Assembly: GCF_016802725.1 (NCBI RefSeq)
Contig: NC_052669.1
Coordinates: forward strand, 19,001,770-19,065,769
Direction: 5' to 3'
DNA: 64,000 bases
Origin: Solenopsis invicta
Lineage: Eukaryota; Arthropoda; Insecta; Hymenoptera; Formicidae
The notes below the pieces were generated by a model. It was not told the DNA's origin, did no database searches, and worked only from the letters and a program-made list of their open reading frames with translations. Shown here one piece after another: positions 46,985 to 60,236 of the stretch (positions are counted from its first letter, which is position 1; every line of letters starts with the position of its first letter). A program made the translations under genes and the position numbers.

Positions 46985-48400
46985 GTGAGTCTCGGAGAAC
47001 ATGTCGATCAATAAGAGGGCATTCGCGTAACGAAAAATCCGCGCTGCCGTGCGCGCGGGTATATTAATAACGCGGGATGATGGGGTTACATGATAATTGA
47101 CGTGATAATCAGCCTTGTAGATAAGTGAGCACTCGCTCTTGTCAATGACGCTTCGAAGAGAAATTAATGACCTTAGGGAGGTATTACCAGGTAATTTCTA
47201 GCAACCATCATTAGTAACGGGATTTGACGGGATTTTTTTTTCGTGTTTGAAACGAGACATTGCGGAAGATATTAAGTGCAATTATATTGGAAATTGAAGA
47301 GCGTTTCCGTCATATTAGTTTTCTGTACATTCAAAAAATGTTTTGCTGATGTAATTTGCCGCTATTTTGTGTATCTGCAAAAATATTATTTGTATAGGAT
47401 GTGTTTTCGCTATATAATACGCGCTGAAAGTTAGCGAAATTTAAAAACTGAAGGTTTCTCTTCTTCATTTTCCCAATCAGCAGCAAAAAAATTTGGTCGT
47501 CAATGTTCGAATTTTGGTTCTGAAACTTATAGCTGTAAATTTTTATACTTTTGTAATGTTTCGAGATATACGTCCTTAACATGATGATAAGCGCTACAGA
47601 ACAATTTTCTTCCAAAATTTCACAAATAATTCATTCAGATAGAAATTCTGTCTCTGTTATTTAGATTGATTATTTAAATACCAAATATATGCAATATCAC
47701 GATATTTGCTAATCATTTATCTACCTTGGTTGATATTTTGCAGTCAAAAAATTGTTTCTGTACTTGCAAGACCATTTTTTGAATGTACATGTGTTAAATG
47801 GATTGAACATGACCAATCGAACAAAGTATTCTTCTCTCGATCGATTCGGTTTTGTGGTATTCTACGTTACAGCGTGAACATTCTCATTTATCTATCATCG
47901 TATCAAGTTTGTTGCTACAGCAATGCGATGTTGAAAGTAATCATAATATAATGGTAACATTTTACCAGTATCGGATATTTATATTTTAATGAATATGTTA
48001 TATATTTGTATTATTAATGTTTAAATATTACTGTATTACGCCGCATAATATTAATATTTAAAAATATTATTACGTCATAAATAAATTACTATCTAACAAC
48101 GGGTTATTCTCAATATTTCGCTATTTCATTTGAAGTTGAGAAATTCTCTACTTTCCTTTCCAAAAAGTTTCAAAATTTCTGATCAAATTTTTGAAAGGTT
48201 TAATCTTTCCTTGACATATTACACGTCATATTTTATACTCTGCTTTATCAATGGGAGCGCAAATGACATGAGGTTTACAAAAAGCACGCAGAGCGTTCGC
48301 TCTTTTCAATGAACTTCAAAGCCAACTTCATCGTTTCACGCCTCTCGATCGATTCTTACGCAAATCTGCACCTCGTCACATCGATCCATAGCGCTAATTG
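46985..48400 (+). other. start of a long intron
   Basis: Begins with the GTGAGT donor, then turns AT-rich. No coding or repeat feature stands out. Confidence 0.5.
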
Positions 48401-49190
48401 CGTCCAAATAAACTAACAAGTGCTGTGGCATAAATAGTGAGCCTTTTTTGTACGTGTAAATTCCGATGGGGAGTTAGAGAATCGTCGCACTCGTCGTTGA
48501 GAGAGTTAACAGGTGATGACGAGGCGCATCGGCCGCCACCGCGTTTCGATAACACCGGACGATAATTGCCGGCGATTCGTTTCCACCGTCGACGGTTGCG
48601 TGATTTACGTGAGTGACGAGAGACGGGGCTGAGAATCGGCCAGCGCCGACGCCGGTCGTGTTGTAGTAGTCCCAGGTCGTCTTCTGGCCGACGCGGTATC
48701 TCGAGGCAGCGGTGAATCGAGGTAATCGACACGGTGAAGGGCAATAGACGAAAGGAAAGTGAGCGGGGGTGGCAGTCCAGAGCGAGGATGACGAAGGGAC
48801 AGACGGAGGCAGAAGCGCGCGCGTGGTGTGCAAGGTGGAAAAGCCACCTTGCCGTGCCTCACTTCAATTCGGAGTCAAGGAACTCCGGTAGCGAGTGCGA
48901 GAGGCGCGCCTTGTAAACAAACCTCGCGTGCGTAGCATGCGTGGCCTGCGTGCGTGCGGTGCATCGGCCACCTACGCGGTGTCCCAGGCGGAATGGTCAA
49001 TATCGCTGGGGGCGATAGTAGCGGTCTTGAACAATGAGACAGCGCCTCCTTAAACATCCTATATATCCCGGGAATTTTCCTGTATATCTCGGCGTTTCCC
49101 TCTCTACTTGGGTTCTCCTCTATCGCGGTATCTCGCGAGGTCGTCGGTCGTTGTGAGTAAAAAGGGACAAAGGGAGGCGTTACAGCATGG
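48401..49190. promoter_or_regulatory. CpG-rich block, possible promoter or enhancer
   Basis: GC- and CpG-rich again. Overlapping frames of 60-119 codons occur on both strands with no motif. A donor-like TT/GTGAGT lies near 49155 on the plus strand, so a further alternative non-coding first exon is one option. Nothing shows direction. Confidence 0.25.
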
Positions 49191-52100
49191 CGCCGGTAGT
49201 CTGCTTTTCCTTTCTCTTCTCTTCCTCGTGTGCGTACGCGAGCGCGCCGCCCTTATTATCTCGTAAAGGTAGCGTTTTAGCCATAACCTTTTGGAGGTAA
49301 CGCGAGAAATTTCAGAATGGAGAATGGAAAGGCTAAGAGGAAGTAATATATAATTTTATACGAAGTTAATACTTGACATACATTTACTGCAGGATGTATA
49401 CCGAAGATATATGCAGAAAATTATGCATGTGGAAAATATGTACAGACGCTGATGCTAATGATTTCAAGTGTCATTTCGATATGCTGTTCTTAGTAATATC
49501 GTAATACTGATATGAGTGATTTGCATTAGAACAGTACTTTGTCTTAAAAATCTAAGTCTAACAATAAAGACGTGTATATTTGATTCAGTTCTTGATAACA
49601 ATTTATGTTTGTTTCAATTTACGGGCTGGCTTAGCTTTTATCAAGTCTCGAAATTTCCAAAATTTGAGAGTGGTAATATTACTTACTTAACTTACTATAC
49701 ATTTAAAATTAACGTTGAATTCGGTTCATGTTTCCACTCGTGTTTACATAATTGCTCGTGTGTTTTCTGAATACGAGAAATTATTTATATCTGACTTCAT
49801 TTAGAGTCTGAAAAGTGATAACAATACATATTTATATCTGGTTACGCATGATGCACAAACGCGTGCGTGTATATTTGTATGCAAAAAAAACGAATTGAAT
49901 GAAATATCGAATAAAAGTTTCTTTGAGTTACGACATGAATGATTCAATATTTTTATTAGAAATCAACTGAAAGTGAACTCGGAGGTGAATGTGAAAAAGG
50001 AACTCTTCTCGCGTGTAAAACTTGATGCCAAATTGAAAGTATTACATAGGTGTGCAAATTTCGCGATGTATAAATTTCTTGAAATACTTAATGTAATTAG
50101 AAAATGATCGGATTTGATTGGCGAACGAATTAATAAGATCAAAGTTTGTACAATGCATTTCGCCCCATGCTTCTATGTTTTCATCACGCAGGAAGCTAAC
50201 AGCGATAAATCTGCCTCGACTCTCCCAATATCTCAATCCGTAATACGAACCTATTACGTGCGGATATTACTGCAACCGATAAGAAACGCGTGTGATCTTT
50301 TCCGGCCGGAACCGTCAGATCAAATATTATCACACTCGAGATCAATATTTGCTTCGACCATTAAGCGAGATAATTAATCGATAAGAGTAGTAAAGTTTCA
50401 CGATCATCTAAAATATCGATATCGATTAATCTCTTGGAAAAGTTACGTTTATCAATCGATCGTAAAACGGAATGTATAATGGCAATTGTGAACTGAGGCT
50501 AAAGATGTAATTGTATAATGTAGTTATACATTTCTCCCTACAATTTAATATAAAAGGTACAGTAGTAAAAAAAAAGAGTAACACAAATTAATATGTTAAT
50601 TCAAACGAAATAGGAAACGGTTCAATAGAATGATTTAATATAAAAACGATTTGTAGAAATTGACAGAACTTTAATTGAATGTTTCAATAAAAGTTTTATT
50701 TATCCGTTTCAAAAAATGATACATCCGCAATTCAGATGAAAAGTGTAATGAAAAAAGCACGTTGAAAGGGCACAAAAGTTAGTAAGCAAAATATATTAAG
50801 CAAGTTGAAACTTAAATCAGGGAAAAATTTATAACTACATACTCCACAACGCTTTCTCATGCGCGGATAGAATTTTTTTCCTCTTTATTGTAACCTAATT
50901 TTTAGGATTTCTCGCGAAACCCTTTTATAGATTTAATTCCATTTATCTCGCCGTTTTTTTCCTCGACTGGATTTTAATCGCGGTCTTTCCAGTACGACAG
51001 ACGCGCGTCTAGGTCCTTTCACCTTTTTTGCCTCTCCGCTGAGAATTTCCTCGAGGCGCATCGCTGCGTGCCTCGCGACCGAGTATCGCAGCGACCGCGC
51101 CTATATTGCATTGTAGCTGAATCACGTGCCGCGGCGTGATGATCAATCATTCCCGTACATTCGATACACGATTGTAACTACGCAGAAAAGAGTTGACTCC
51201 GAGCCGTTGGTTTTCGTTGCAGTTCTATCTGAACGTGCTGCAAACTAAATTTCACGTAAACAGACACAGTCGTTAACTTCTGCTCTTTAACTAAATTGTT
51301 CTTTCCGTAAGCAATATTGAGGCCTATATAGAAAGAGACTGGGGACGAGTTTAATTGCAAACGAAATTAGACGGCATTGATGAAACCAGACCTTGATTCG
51401 TTATATCATACGCTGTACTATTTAATTAGCGCGCCACAAAACAATAAATGCAGTGGTCGGATGCGTTACGCAACGCGTGTAATCGCCTGTACTCGGGTGA
51501 ACGAGAGAAAAAGGCACGAGATAACATTGCCGATGTTGTAATGGGTGCAGAATGCAGACGTAATGTGGCAACGTTGCGCGGAAATCATTCATTGAGTAGA
51601 GAGCAACTCTTGGCCGGTCGACGACTGGCTGATCTGCTCGGATAAGAACAGAGAAACTTTGGTGGCGAGGGATTCTCCGACGATAACAAGAGGCCCCGAG
51701 TTCGGCAATCCGATGTCTGCGATGCGTCTTAGAGGAAACCCCTAAATCCCCATAAATCCCTTGTTCAAACACGGGTGCCGTGATTTCTCGTAAAATTTAC
51801 CGAAGCATATTTTCAATCCCATCAGTTCCACAACTCATTAAATCAAATGTGGTTGTGTGCATGGCAATATTTTAAGTATTGCAAATTAATAATATGAGTA
51901 ATCAGTGTAGGTGTGAAAAATTAAATTTAATAACTCCATGCGATTTATATGCAAAATATAGAACGAGCTGCTTTATGTGACAAACTGTAAAAGAATAACT
52001 GTTTATGTAACTGTTTATCAAGCATTCTCATTTTTCTTTTACACTGTGACTCATTTGATCTTATCGCGTATGTTAATTAGATATTTCACTTTGTATCTCT

Positions 52101-55100
52101 CCGTTGGCATAGAATTTATTATCTCCCAATTGATGTTCATTTATTCAAGTAATGTTCTTTACGTAATTCAAGTTGATGTTCTCATACATTCCCTACGGGA
52201 TCTCACTTGGCAATACTCGTAAATTCGCAAGATTCGTGTAAATAGCGTAAACTCGGTACGTTGTGTAAAAATACGAATGTTCTTACGCCTGTCTTCGGTA
52301 TGGAATTTTCTTCGAGCAAAGATAGAGACGAGAGAGGAATCTCCTCGATAAATCCATGAGCTATGTACGACAGGCTCAGTTAATTATTTCACAGAAATGA
52401 GAGTTCATCTTTCCTTAGCCACTCCCCATCATGAAACATCATTCGTTTTATTGAATTTTTCTTTATCTCACGAATAAGGAACTTTTATCCAATTAATCGA
52501 TTTTTTTCTTTTTTAATAAAACGCTGTGTCATTAATAATTTGCATCCCCATTAACGATAGATTGAAAAGAGTTGACGGGACTACTGAACGTCGCGAAAGT
52601 AAAGAATTTCAGAGAAAATATTTTTAAAAATTTCACTTGGGTTCATCGTCTAATTTTGTCTATATACAATCCTCTCCTGCGGCAAAAATCTTCCTAGTTT
52701 AAGTAAAATTCATCTTCTTAAAGTTGCTCACGATCTCTTTTAATCTCGGGCATTAAATTATTTTTTAATAATATATCGAGATGAAAATTGTGATGCGCCA
52801 GCGCAAGATTGAAGCATCCGAGAACAAAATTATTTTCGCAGACACATGCGGTACATATATTACCGTCAATTGAAGGTTGCTGAATCTTAGAATACTTTTT
52901 TTTCTTTAATTAATTATTTAGCTCGCACGGTTTTTCTTGTTCAAGTTGCACGCGTTTCTTTGCTTAACGCTGCCGCTCGCGCGGCTGCTACGCTGGCAAG
53001 AAGGAATTGTGACTCATAGAAGATTCATCGTCTAATTTTGCCCGTATACAGAGGCAGACTAGCTTTTCCCTGACGAAAAGCGTTGTTTAAGTAAAATTTC
53101 ATTTTCTTCTAAATTACTTGCTTCTTTTATTCTATCGACGTCGGTAATTAAATAGAGACATTTAAATTAACGTCTGTCTGATTTTATTGTTATATATAAA
53201 TTAAGTAATTAGTCCTAAATAATTAGTCTAAAAACTATAGTCAAGATTAGTGCAGAGTTTTTATTGCTTTATCAAAAATGGTATAAGTATTGCTAAAATA
53301 ATTTTTAGAACCGTCGTGCATATTACTACGTTGTATTTTAACGTCGAACCTGTATTTTAACGTCGGTCTCGCATGCCAAGAAAGTCGCCGCGAGCGCACA
53401 ACCGTACGGCACAAACATCTTATCCAGAAAAGCGAAGTAAGCTAAGGGAAAAGTTTGTGGTCGAGATTGAAAGTCGTCTGGCGTTGGACACGTTGAGAAA
53501 AGTGACTGCAAAGTATGCTGTTTGATATGTGTTTCATGGCACGGTACTGGCAGACAGGTAGACACGTAGTTCGATTTATGTACCGAAACAAGATGAAAAG
53601 AATCCTCCTTATAAATTTTAGACTTTGGGGTGTTGACAAAAGTGTTCCTCCTCTATTAACGTGTGTAATGAAAATTACGAAATTATAAGTGCGAATAATT
53701 TTCAATTACGTAGTAACTCGCACGCGGGGAGAAAATAGTAAAAAGTTCGATATCAATTGTACGGGACGAACTTCGGTTACTGTATGCCCCTCTAATGGAA
53801 ATTGCTTCAATTTTTCGTCCGTGACGCGGTTCATCTCTCACTCTATCCTAATTTCGCTCGAGGTCAAACTCGTTACGTCTCGCGACTTAACAAGCAGCCA
53901 CCGACGTACGATCCGTCGCGTTCGAAAGAAGAGCGGACCCTTTCGAGCTACGCCGCACCAGCCACGTCTCTCCCGCGGAATGTCAAGGCTGGCCGCTGGA
54001 AACGTAAATTTCTACGTGGAACGACGAAACGTGTTGTGCTAGTGAAACGTAGTAGGTATCAATGGGAGATATTCCGTCAGCTTTTCTGCGATGAGCTCAT
54101 CGATTTCGCGTCGTATGTGAGGAAAAGCGAAAGCGACATGACGTGATGCGACGCGACGCGACTTGACGGCCACGCTCGCCTTTCGATTTATCGTCTTTCG
54201 CATTTCTTCCTTTTGTCTTTCTACCTCCACCCACCTCCCACTATTCTTGGTAATCTTTCTCTTTCTCTCTCGGCACTTAATTCGTCGTGTAATTATCTCC
54301 TCTTTGCTCTACGCTTAGAGAGAGGCGCGCGGTTCCCACGTGCCGTCGTGTCGGCGAGTGTGCATGACATTACGAAAGCCTGTCATCTCACCTTTTCGCG
54401 ATGCGCTAACGCAGTGCGCGATAAATGAGCTATTGCGTTCGCGTTACGAAATTTACGACGGCACGGGTGGTTCGCGACATCAAACTCGGAGAATTATAGC
54501 GATATAAATCGTGAGCAATGGCACGGCTTGCGATTAGATTTTTAGCTTTATGCCCGATAAAAGAGCTGCGCAACATTTTTTTATTTTTTTATTTGTCTCT
54601 TACATCGCCTCACCGTGCGATTTAACAATATGTTTTACAAGCACCATTTACAGGAGGCGTTCTCAGAAAGAATTTTTACGAAGGTTGAATGTTTTTCTTT
54701 AAGTCAATATTTTATGTACTTTTCTCGTTGCGCTTTTATAATCTTTAAGATATTTCTGAGATTTACTTTCTAAAATATGTATGCCAGTATGACGTAGCAT
54801 GATTAGCTACATATTGTGGAAATTTCTCTATTGTAAATCGATCGTGATTACATCACTTGAATATTCGCGAGGGCGTTCGGCGAGTGGCAATTGCAAAGAG
54901 CTAAATATAAAAGAGTGAATAACTATGTTTGACGTTTGATGATCATCTGCTTGCAATACACCGTGCTCGTATTTTTCTTTTTATTCTTTATATCGAATCA
55001 CCTGGATCGGAGGGATCGATATATATTCATAGCTATTGCTATAGTGCGAGCAGGTGTTTTTTTCCTCCCCAACCGCGCCCTTACCTTTTCTTGTTCCTTT

Positions 55101-58100
55101 GAGAGCACTCTCGTCGCGACGGATAAAGTTCTCTTAATAATATTCCATTTTCATCTCTATGTACATGTACGAGTGTATTTAAAAAAAAAAAAGAGGAAAG
55201 GCAACTTATATATAATTATTTTATTGTCGAGCTGTTACAAATGGATACGAGATATTGAGAATATGAAAGTTATAAACATAATTGAGAACTTGGTTTAATT
55301 AAGATCTGCCAATGAACGGCCTTTCAACAGTTTTCATTTACTTATAAGAAGCATAGAAATCTCTGCAGTGCGAATATTATGAACATGCGTTTACAAATGC
55401 TTTCATAAACATCGTCAGTTTTAATTTTAATTTTTTGCTGCTTTACTTGCTTGCGAGCTGACATTTGCTGCTTTGACATGGACAAAGCGCTTCTGACGAA
55501 AAACATTTTCCTGAAAACATGATATTCGTAACGTCTTTTGTATTAAATATCCAATCGTTTAAATGTCGCGCAACGTCGTCGTAGACCAGCGATGTAGATT
55601 AGCAGCGACTGAATTTACCCATTTACTCAGAGGATCGTTTTCGACGCGAGGCGAATCGGCGAAGTCGAAACGTTTTCCCGTAATAACAATGGCTACTATT
55701 CGGAACGTGTGAGCGTATGATCAAAGCAAATACGTAATGCAGAGTGAAATCAAAGTGCGTAGAACGGTACGACGGGGTCAATGTAGGCAAACTTTACTCG
55801 ACGCCATCTCGCATCCAATCTATAGCTCTCTGTAGCCGAGTTAAGGCGAGTTTTCCCTATCCGTCCCTTTGTGGAGTCTTAATGTCTATAAGCATGCACG
55901 CGAGTGTATGTGCGTGTGTCGCTTTTATGATGGCGTCTCGACACGGGTCAGGTGAGCGTAAAACCATTTGCAGGAGCGAAAGGGTTTCAACGCGCCCGCG
56001 GCTATCGGAGGGGTTTTTTTTTAAGCCGTGCAAAAAATTCGAATGTTGGGTTTTTCTTACCGGTAAAGTTCAAATACTTATTTATAACGGTCTGTGCAAC
56101 TACTCGCAGAGAATCGTGTAAGAAGCTTGCTAGGTTGAACACTAATTAGTTTAATACTAATTAGTTTGACACTAATTTAATACTGAAATTTATTAACGAA
56201 AATAAAAGAAACGTTGCCGATAGAGGAAGAGGAAAATTTTCTGTGAAATTAAATTATTATCGTTATTTGCGAAAATTTAAACTTAGTTTATTTAACGCAA
56301 TTATGAAAGAGAGATATCGCGTTCTATCTTATTTTAAATTGAAATCTTCGTGACATTTCCCTTAACTCATATAAATACAAAAATGTGATGAAAGCACTGT
56401 TAATATTACATTTTTGTAAAATGTAAAAAATGATGACGTGTTCAGTTAATTAGAAAATTATTTTATTTTTCGTCGAGGAATTAAATCGACATTATGTTTT
56501 CCTAGTACGACTCCATTCGCTATTGTTGATTCATCGATTACGTCAGACACAAACTCGTCAGTAATGTTTTCTCGATAGTCATCTAGTAAGTAATATGGTA
56601 TGTAATCTAGCGAATAAGACAGAATGAAAAGATATAAATTTATATATTATTTTTAAAGCGTATTTCTATATTTCTTATAAATTTTAAATTCGATAAAAAT
56701 ACAGAATTAATTTAAAAACGATGTACGTTTGATATATTATCTCTGCATTATATAGAAAGATAATATTATCATTTATATTTATTTATCTGATTTAATTGCA
56801 CACGCACGAATTATCTTTATATGATTATTTATAAAAACAAATTTCATTGTGTGTAACGTGACGGCGCGCTAAACTAAATGCGATACAAGTTGCATAAAGC
56901 GTTGCTCTGCATTTGCATAAGTTGAGAGGATCGTTGCAATATAATTTATATTTAAAATTAAATTGTATCGTCTGCAGTTTCAACTCGGGTAAATTGCTAC
57001 GGACTGGTCTTTGAAATTACTTGGACGTAATGACAGTAGATATGTTGTCGTTAGTCATACTGCCACGACGATGTCGACAGAGCGTAGTTTTTCGCACGGA
57101 ACGGAATCAGCGTTCACGTCATTCGTCGCTCGAAGAAACCGTCGTGATTAACGGGGAATCATGTAACTATTACCAAGGGGGCTGTGCGCGCAACTAAATG
57201 AAAGATACAAAATGTGCTGGCAGGACAGGTTCTTCCGCGGGCAACGGACACAACTTGCAAACGTGTTATTGCGTTGTTTGCCTTATTTGCGATTCGAGTA
57301 AACGCGAAACCGTGCGACAGAACTGTGCAGTGTTTTCGTAGGTGGCAATGAGTTTTATTAATAGTCTGATATCAATTTTAGTTGGATTTAATTAGGACGA
57401 TAAATATTGCCGCGTGACACAATGAAATATGCGCATATGCGCATCTCGAAAATGGCGAACTGAGAATTTCAGCAAAAGCAATTCAGTAAAATGAACGCGT
57501 TTTTAAATTTAAAATTAATTATCTAAAGAAGTACGTGTCAAATGCAAACAATATCAATTACGCTATAATACGTAAATTATATACGAAAGTAATAATATAC
57601 ACATAAGAAAATTTTTTTGCGCAAAAACATTTTAATTAGAAATTAAAATTGACCAGCAACACTGTTTGTTTCTTGAGTTTCTCTTCTGGCGGTCAATTGG
57701 CAAGATAATTAAACAAATTGAATAAACGCGATCTCTGCAATGTGGAAATAAATGGTCGACTGCTCTCCTTCTTCTCTCTTCCTTCAATTATTCTTCGTTT
57801 CCTTCTTTACCCTCTTCCTATCTCGCGCTTTAATTGCAATCATTTAACATGGGTTAGAACAGTACTCTTCGCGCAGCTTGGCGAAACAAATTTCCGTTTT
57901 CCTGCTTTCCGTAAATTTTGAGGTCTGTTTTCTTCACTGCCAGAGTAACATGTCTCTTAATAATCCGCAGCAAAAAAATTTTTCCGTTCTGTTGATCTCC
58001 AAACTATAATTTATAAGAAAAATAGGGAGGGAAATATTAAAAGACTTCGGAAAATATGTCTAGACTTTCTTTCCAGACGCGCGGTGCATTCCCAAGTTTC

Positions 58101-60100
58101 CTAAGGAACGTGACGGCTTTTCTAACAAAGTAGCCCTACAGATTGAATTATCATCTCTGTGAAACGCGCAGCGTACGCAATATAACGGAAGCTCCTCGTA
58201 CACGCTGATTATTGATTCGTTGAAAGTCTGATGATATTTTTTAATTCGCGTTACGAATTCTTTATGCACATCGAAGTAAAGGAAAAAGTTACGTGCGTCG
58301 TGCGCGCGCGGATTCGGACTTCTAGAGATATTTCTCTCTCTAGGATATTAAATATCCTACAGAATCGCCATTCGATATCCTGCCGTCGCGGCTAGTCTAT
58401 CTGCGTGATTCTATTTTCGAAACTGTATTAAAGTTTCACATGTCAAAAACACGTTATCCTTTTTTCAATGAATATTTCGTACCGAGATACCGATCGCCAG
58501 TGTGCTGGAGAATTGGTAAATTCGAGGATCCTAGGAAAGGCATTGCTTCGAGAATTACATCATTCCGAAGAATGCACGCGCTGCCTACGCGACAATTCTA
58601 CCAATAAAACTCACTTAATTAAGAGGCTAGAAGTTCAACGCGCTTCGAAGCTGTCTTATCTGCACTTAAACATTCTTGAAATTTAGCCGCCCGTCACATC
58701 GGTGGCATAACTCGCTATATATTTAAATATAAGCGAAATTTGTTGAAGAGCTCGAGAAATTTTTTCTTTTATTCATATTAGGCGTAGGTTGCACTTCACA
58801 ATGGAAACGAAATGTTACAGACTTGAGGCTTCGATTGCCAATAAACGATCGAATGAGTTTCTGCTCCATTTTGCAAGGGCGCCCGAGAAATGTATTCGCG
58901 ACGCTTTCGCGAGATCGGCGACTCGAACGGAATAAGAGAAAGCATTTAATAACGCGCTATACGAATTAATGTTATTATTGTTGTAATTCTCAATTGTCAT
59001 TGTAGAAGTTTTCTTTCGTAGCTGGCGCTTTCATTTCATGCTGACTGATTATAAGTACGGTGATTTAAGCAGTAAAGCATGAATGCGTGACTGCATTATT
59101 TAATTAAAATTAAAAGTAAACTGCTTTTAATAGAGCTTGACATTAAAAGACGTTTGATTAAATTGAGGACAAAATAAATCCTCTCTGTAAAGTGCAAATT
59201 ACTTTACATTTGATATCAACGAAATTAATTTTATGTATAAACAGTTATTCACTTTCGTCGTATCTATCATTTTATTGTCGATATATATTTTTAATATTTC
59301 ATGAATCTAACTATCAAGAAGGGAAAAACAGAGAAGCAACGACTCGCAATATATCTAATTTACCACTTTACGATATTACGAACGTAAAGATCATTCGCAA
59401 AAAGTAGTTCGGAAAGTAGTGGAAAGTCTTTGCGACAAAAGTAGCCCGGAGAACGATGCCGTAAACAGACAGTAGTAGCTAGCTGCCGATAAAAGTTTTA
59501 TGACTGAAGATAGACAGCGGTCGGATAGACGAACATGGATGCCGGACGCGAGCTCCGATCTTTCTCTTCCGGAATTTCGAGGCGCTCGTAAATAATCTCG
59601 GTGAATCTCGGGGCCGAAAGTGAGAAAGTGCAATTCGCAGGGATAAACATTCACGCGCATGGTACGACGTTGTCGTCGAAACGCGTTGCAGGTGTACACT
59701 TGTCTCGTGCGTGCATATCTGCTTTTATTCATTCTCTCTTCCCCCCCCTCTCTCTCTCTCGCTGTCTCTCTCAATTCAGTCCCGGCATCTCGTTGCAGGC
59801 GAAACGGAACATGCCGCGTTAATTACTCATTACGACACAGAGGCGAGCCTAGAATATTTCCGGGCAGCGACACTCTCTGTCAGAATTAACCCTGACAGGA
59901 GCGTGTTCCGATCCGTAACACGGCGAATTGCGGGCGAGTCGATTATTATCCATTCGTGAGAAATGCATCACTTTATTTAGAGAGATGGAATTTAAATTAT
60001 TGAAATTTGCACGTATAAATAAAAATTCTATTTTTTTTTTTAGCAGTGGATTAACAGCGTGATTTTTAGTATATTATATGTAACGCAAACGAATTGCGTT
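49191..60100. other. intronic or intergenic DNA, no gene seen
   Basis: Mostly AT-rich, with GC-richer patches near 51.0-51.1, 51.45-51.75, 53.8-54.4 and 55.8-56.0 kb. Frames in these patches overlap on both strands and lack splice or motif support. A degenerate 15-bp tandem (ACACTAATTAGTTTA-type units) lies at about 56136-56183. Confidence 0.45.
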
Positions 60101-60104
60101 TGAA

Positions 60105-60236
60105 GCCGGATAGGGTCTATAAGGCAAACAAGCGCAAATGAACCATTTGCTTTAATGACTACGTTGGGAACACTGACATTGAAATAAATTGTTCATTTGT
60201 GTTTGTTTATGCTCGTTTGCTTGGCCTGGATCTAGT
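60105..60236. repeat. imperfect inverted repeat, MITE-like
   Basis: GGCAAACAAGCGCAAATGAAC on the left pairs imperfectly with the complement of GTTCATTTGTGTTTGTTTATGCTCGTTTGCTTGG on the right, around a loop of about 50 bases. A bulge of roughly 10 bases is needed in one arm. Target-site duplication is not clear. Confidence 0.4.

Noticed and set aside
51422..51772. 116-codon minus-strand frame and a 65-codon plus-strand frame
   Set aside because: They overlap on opposite strands with no motif, promoter or splice support.
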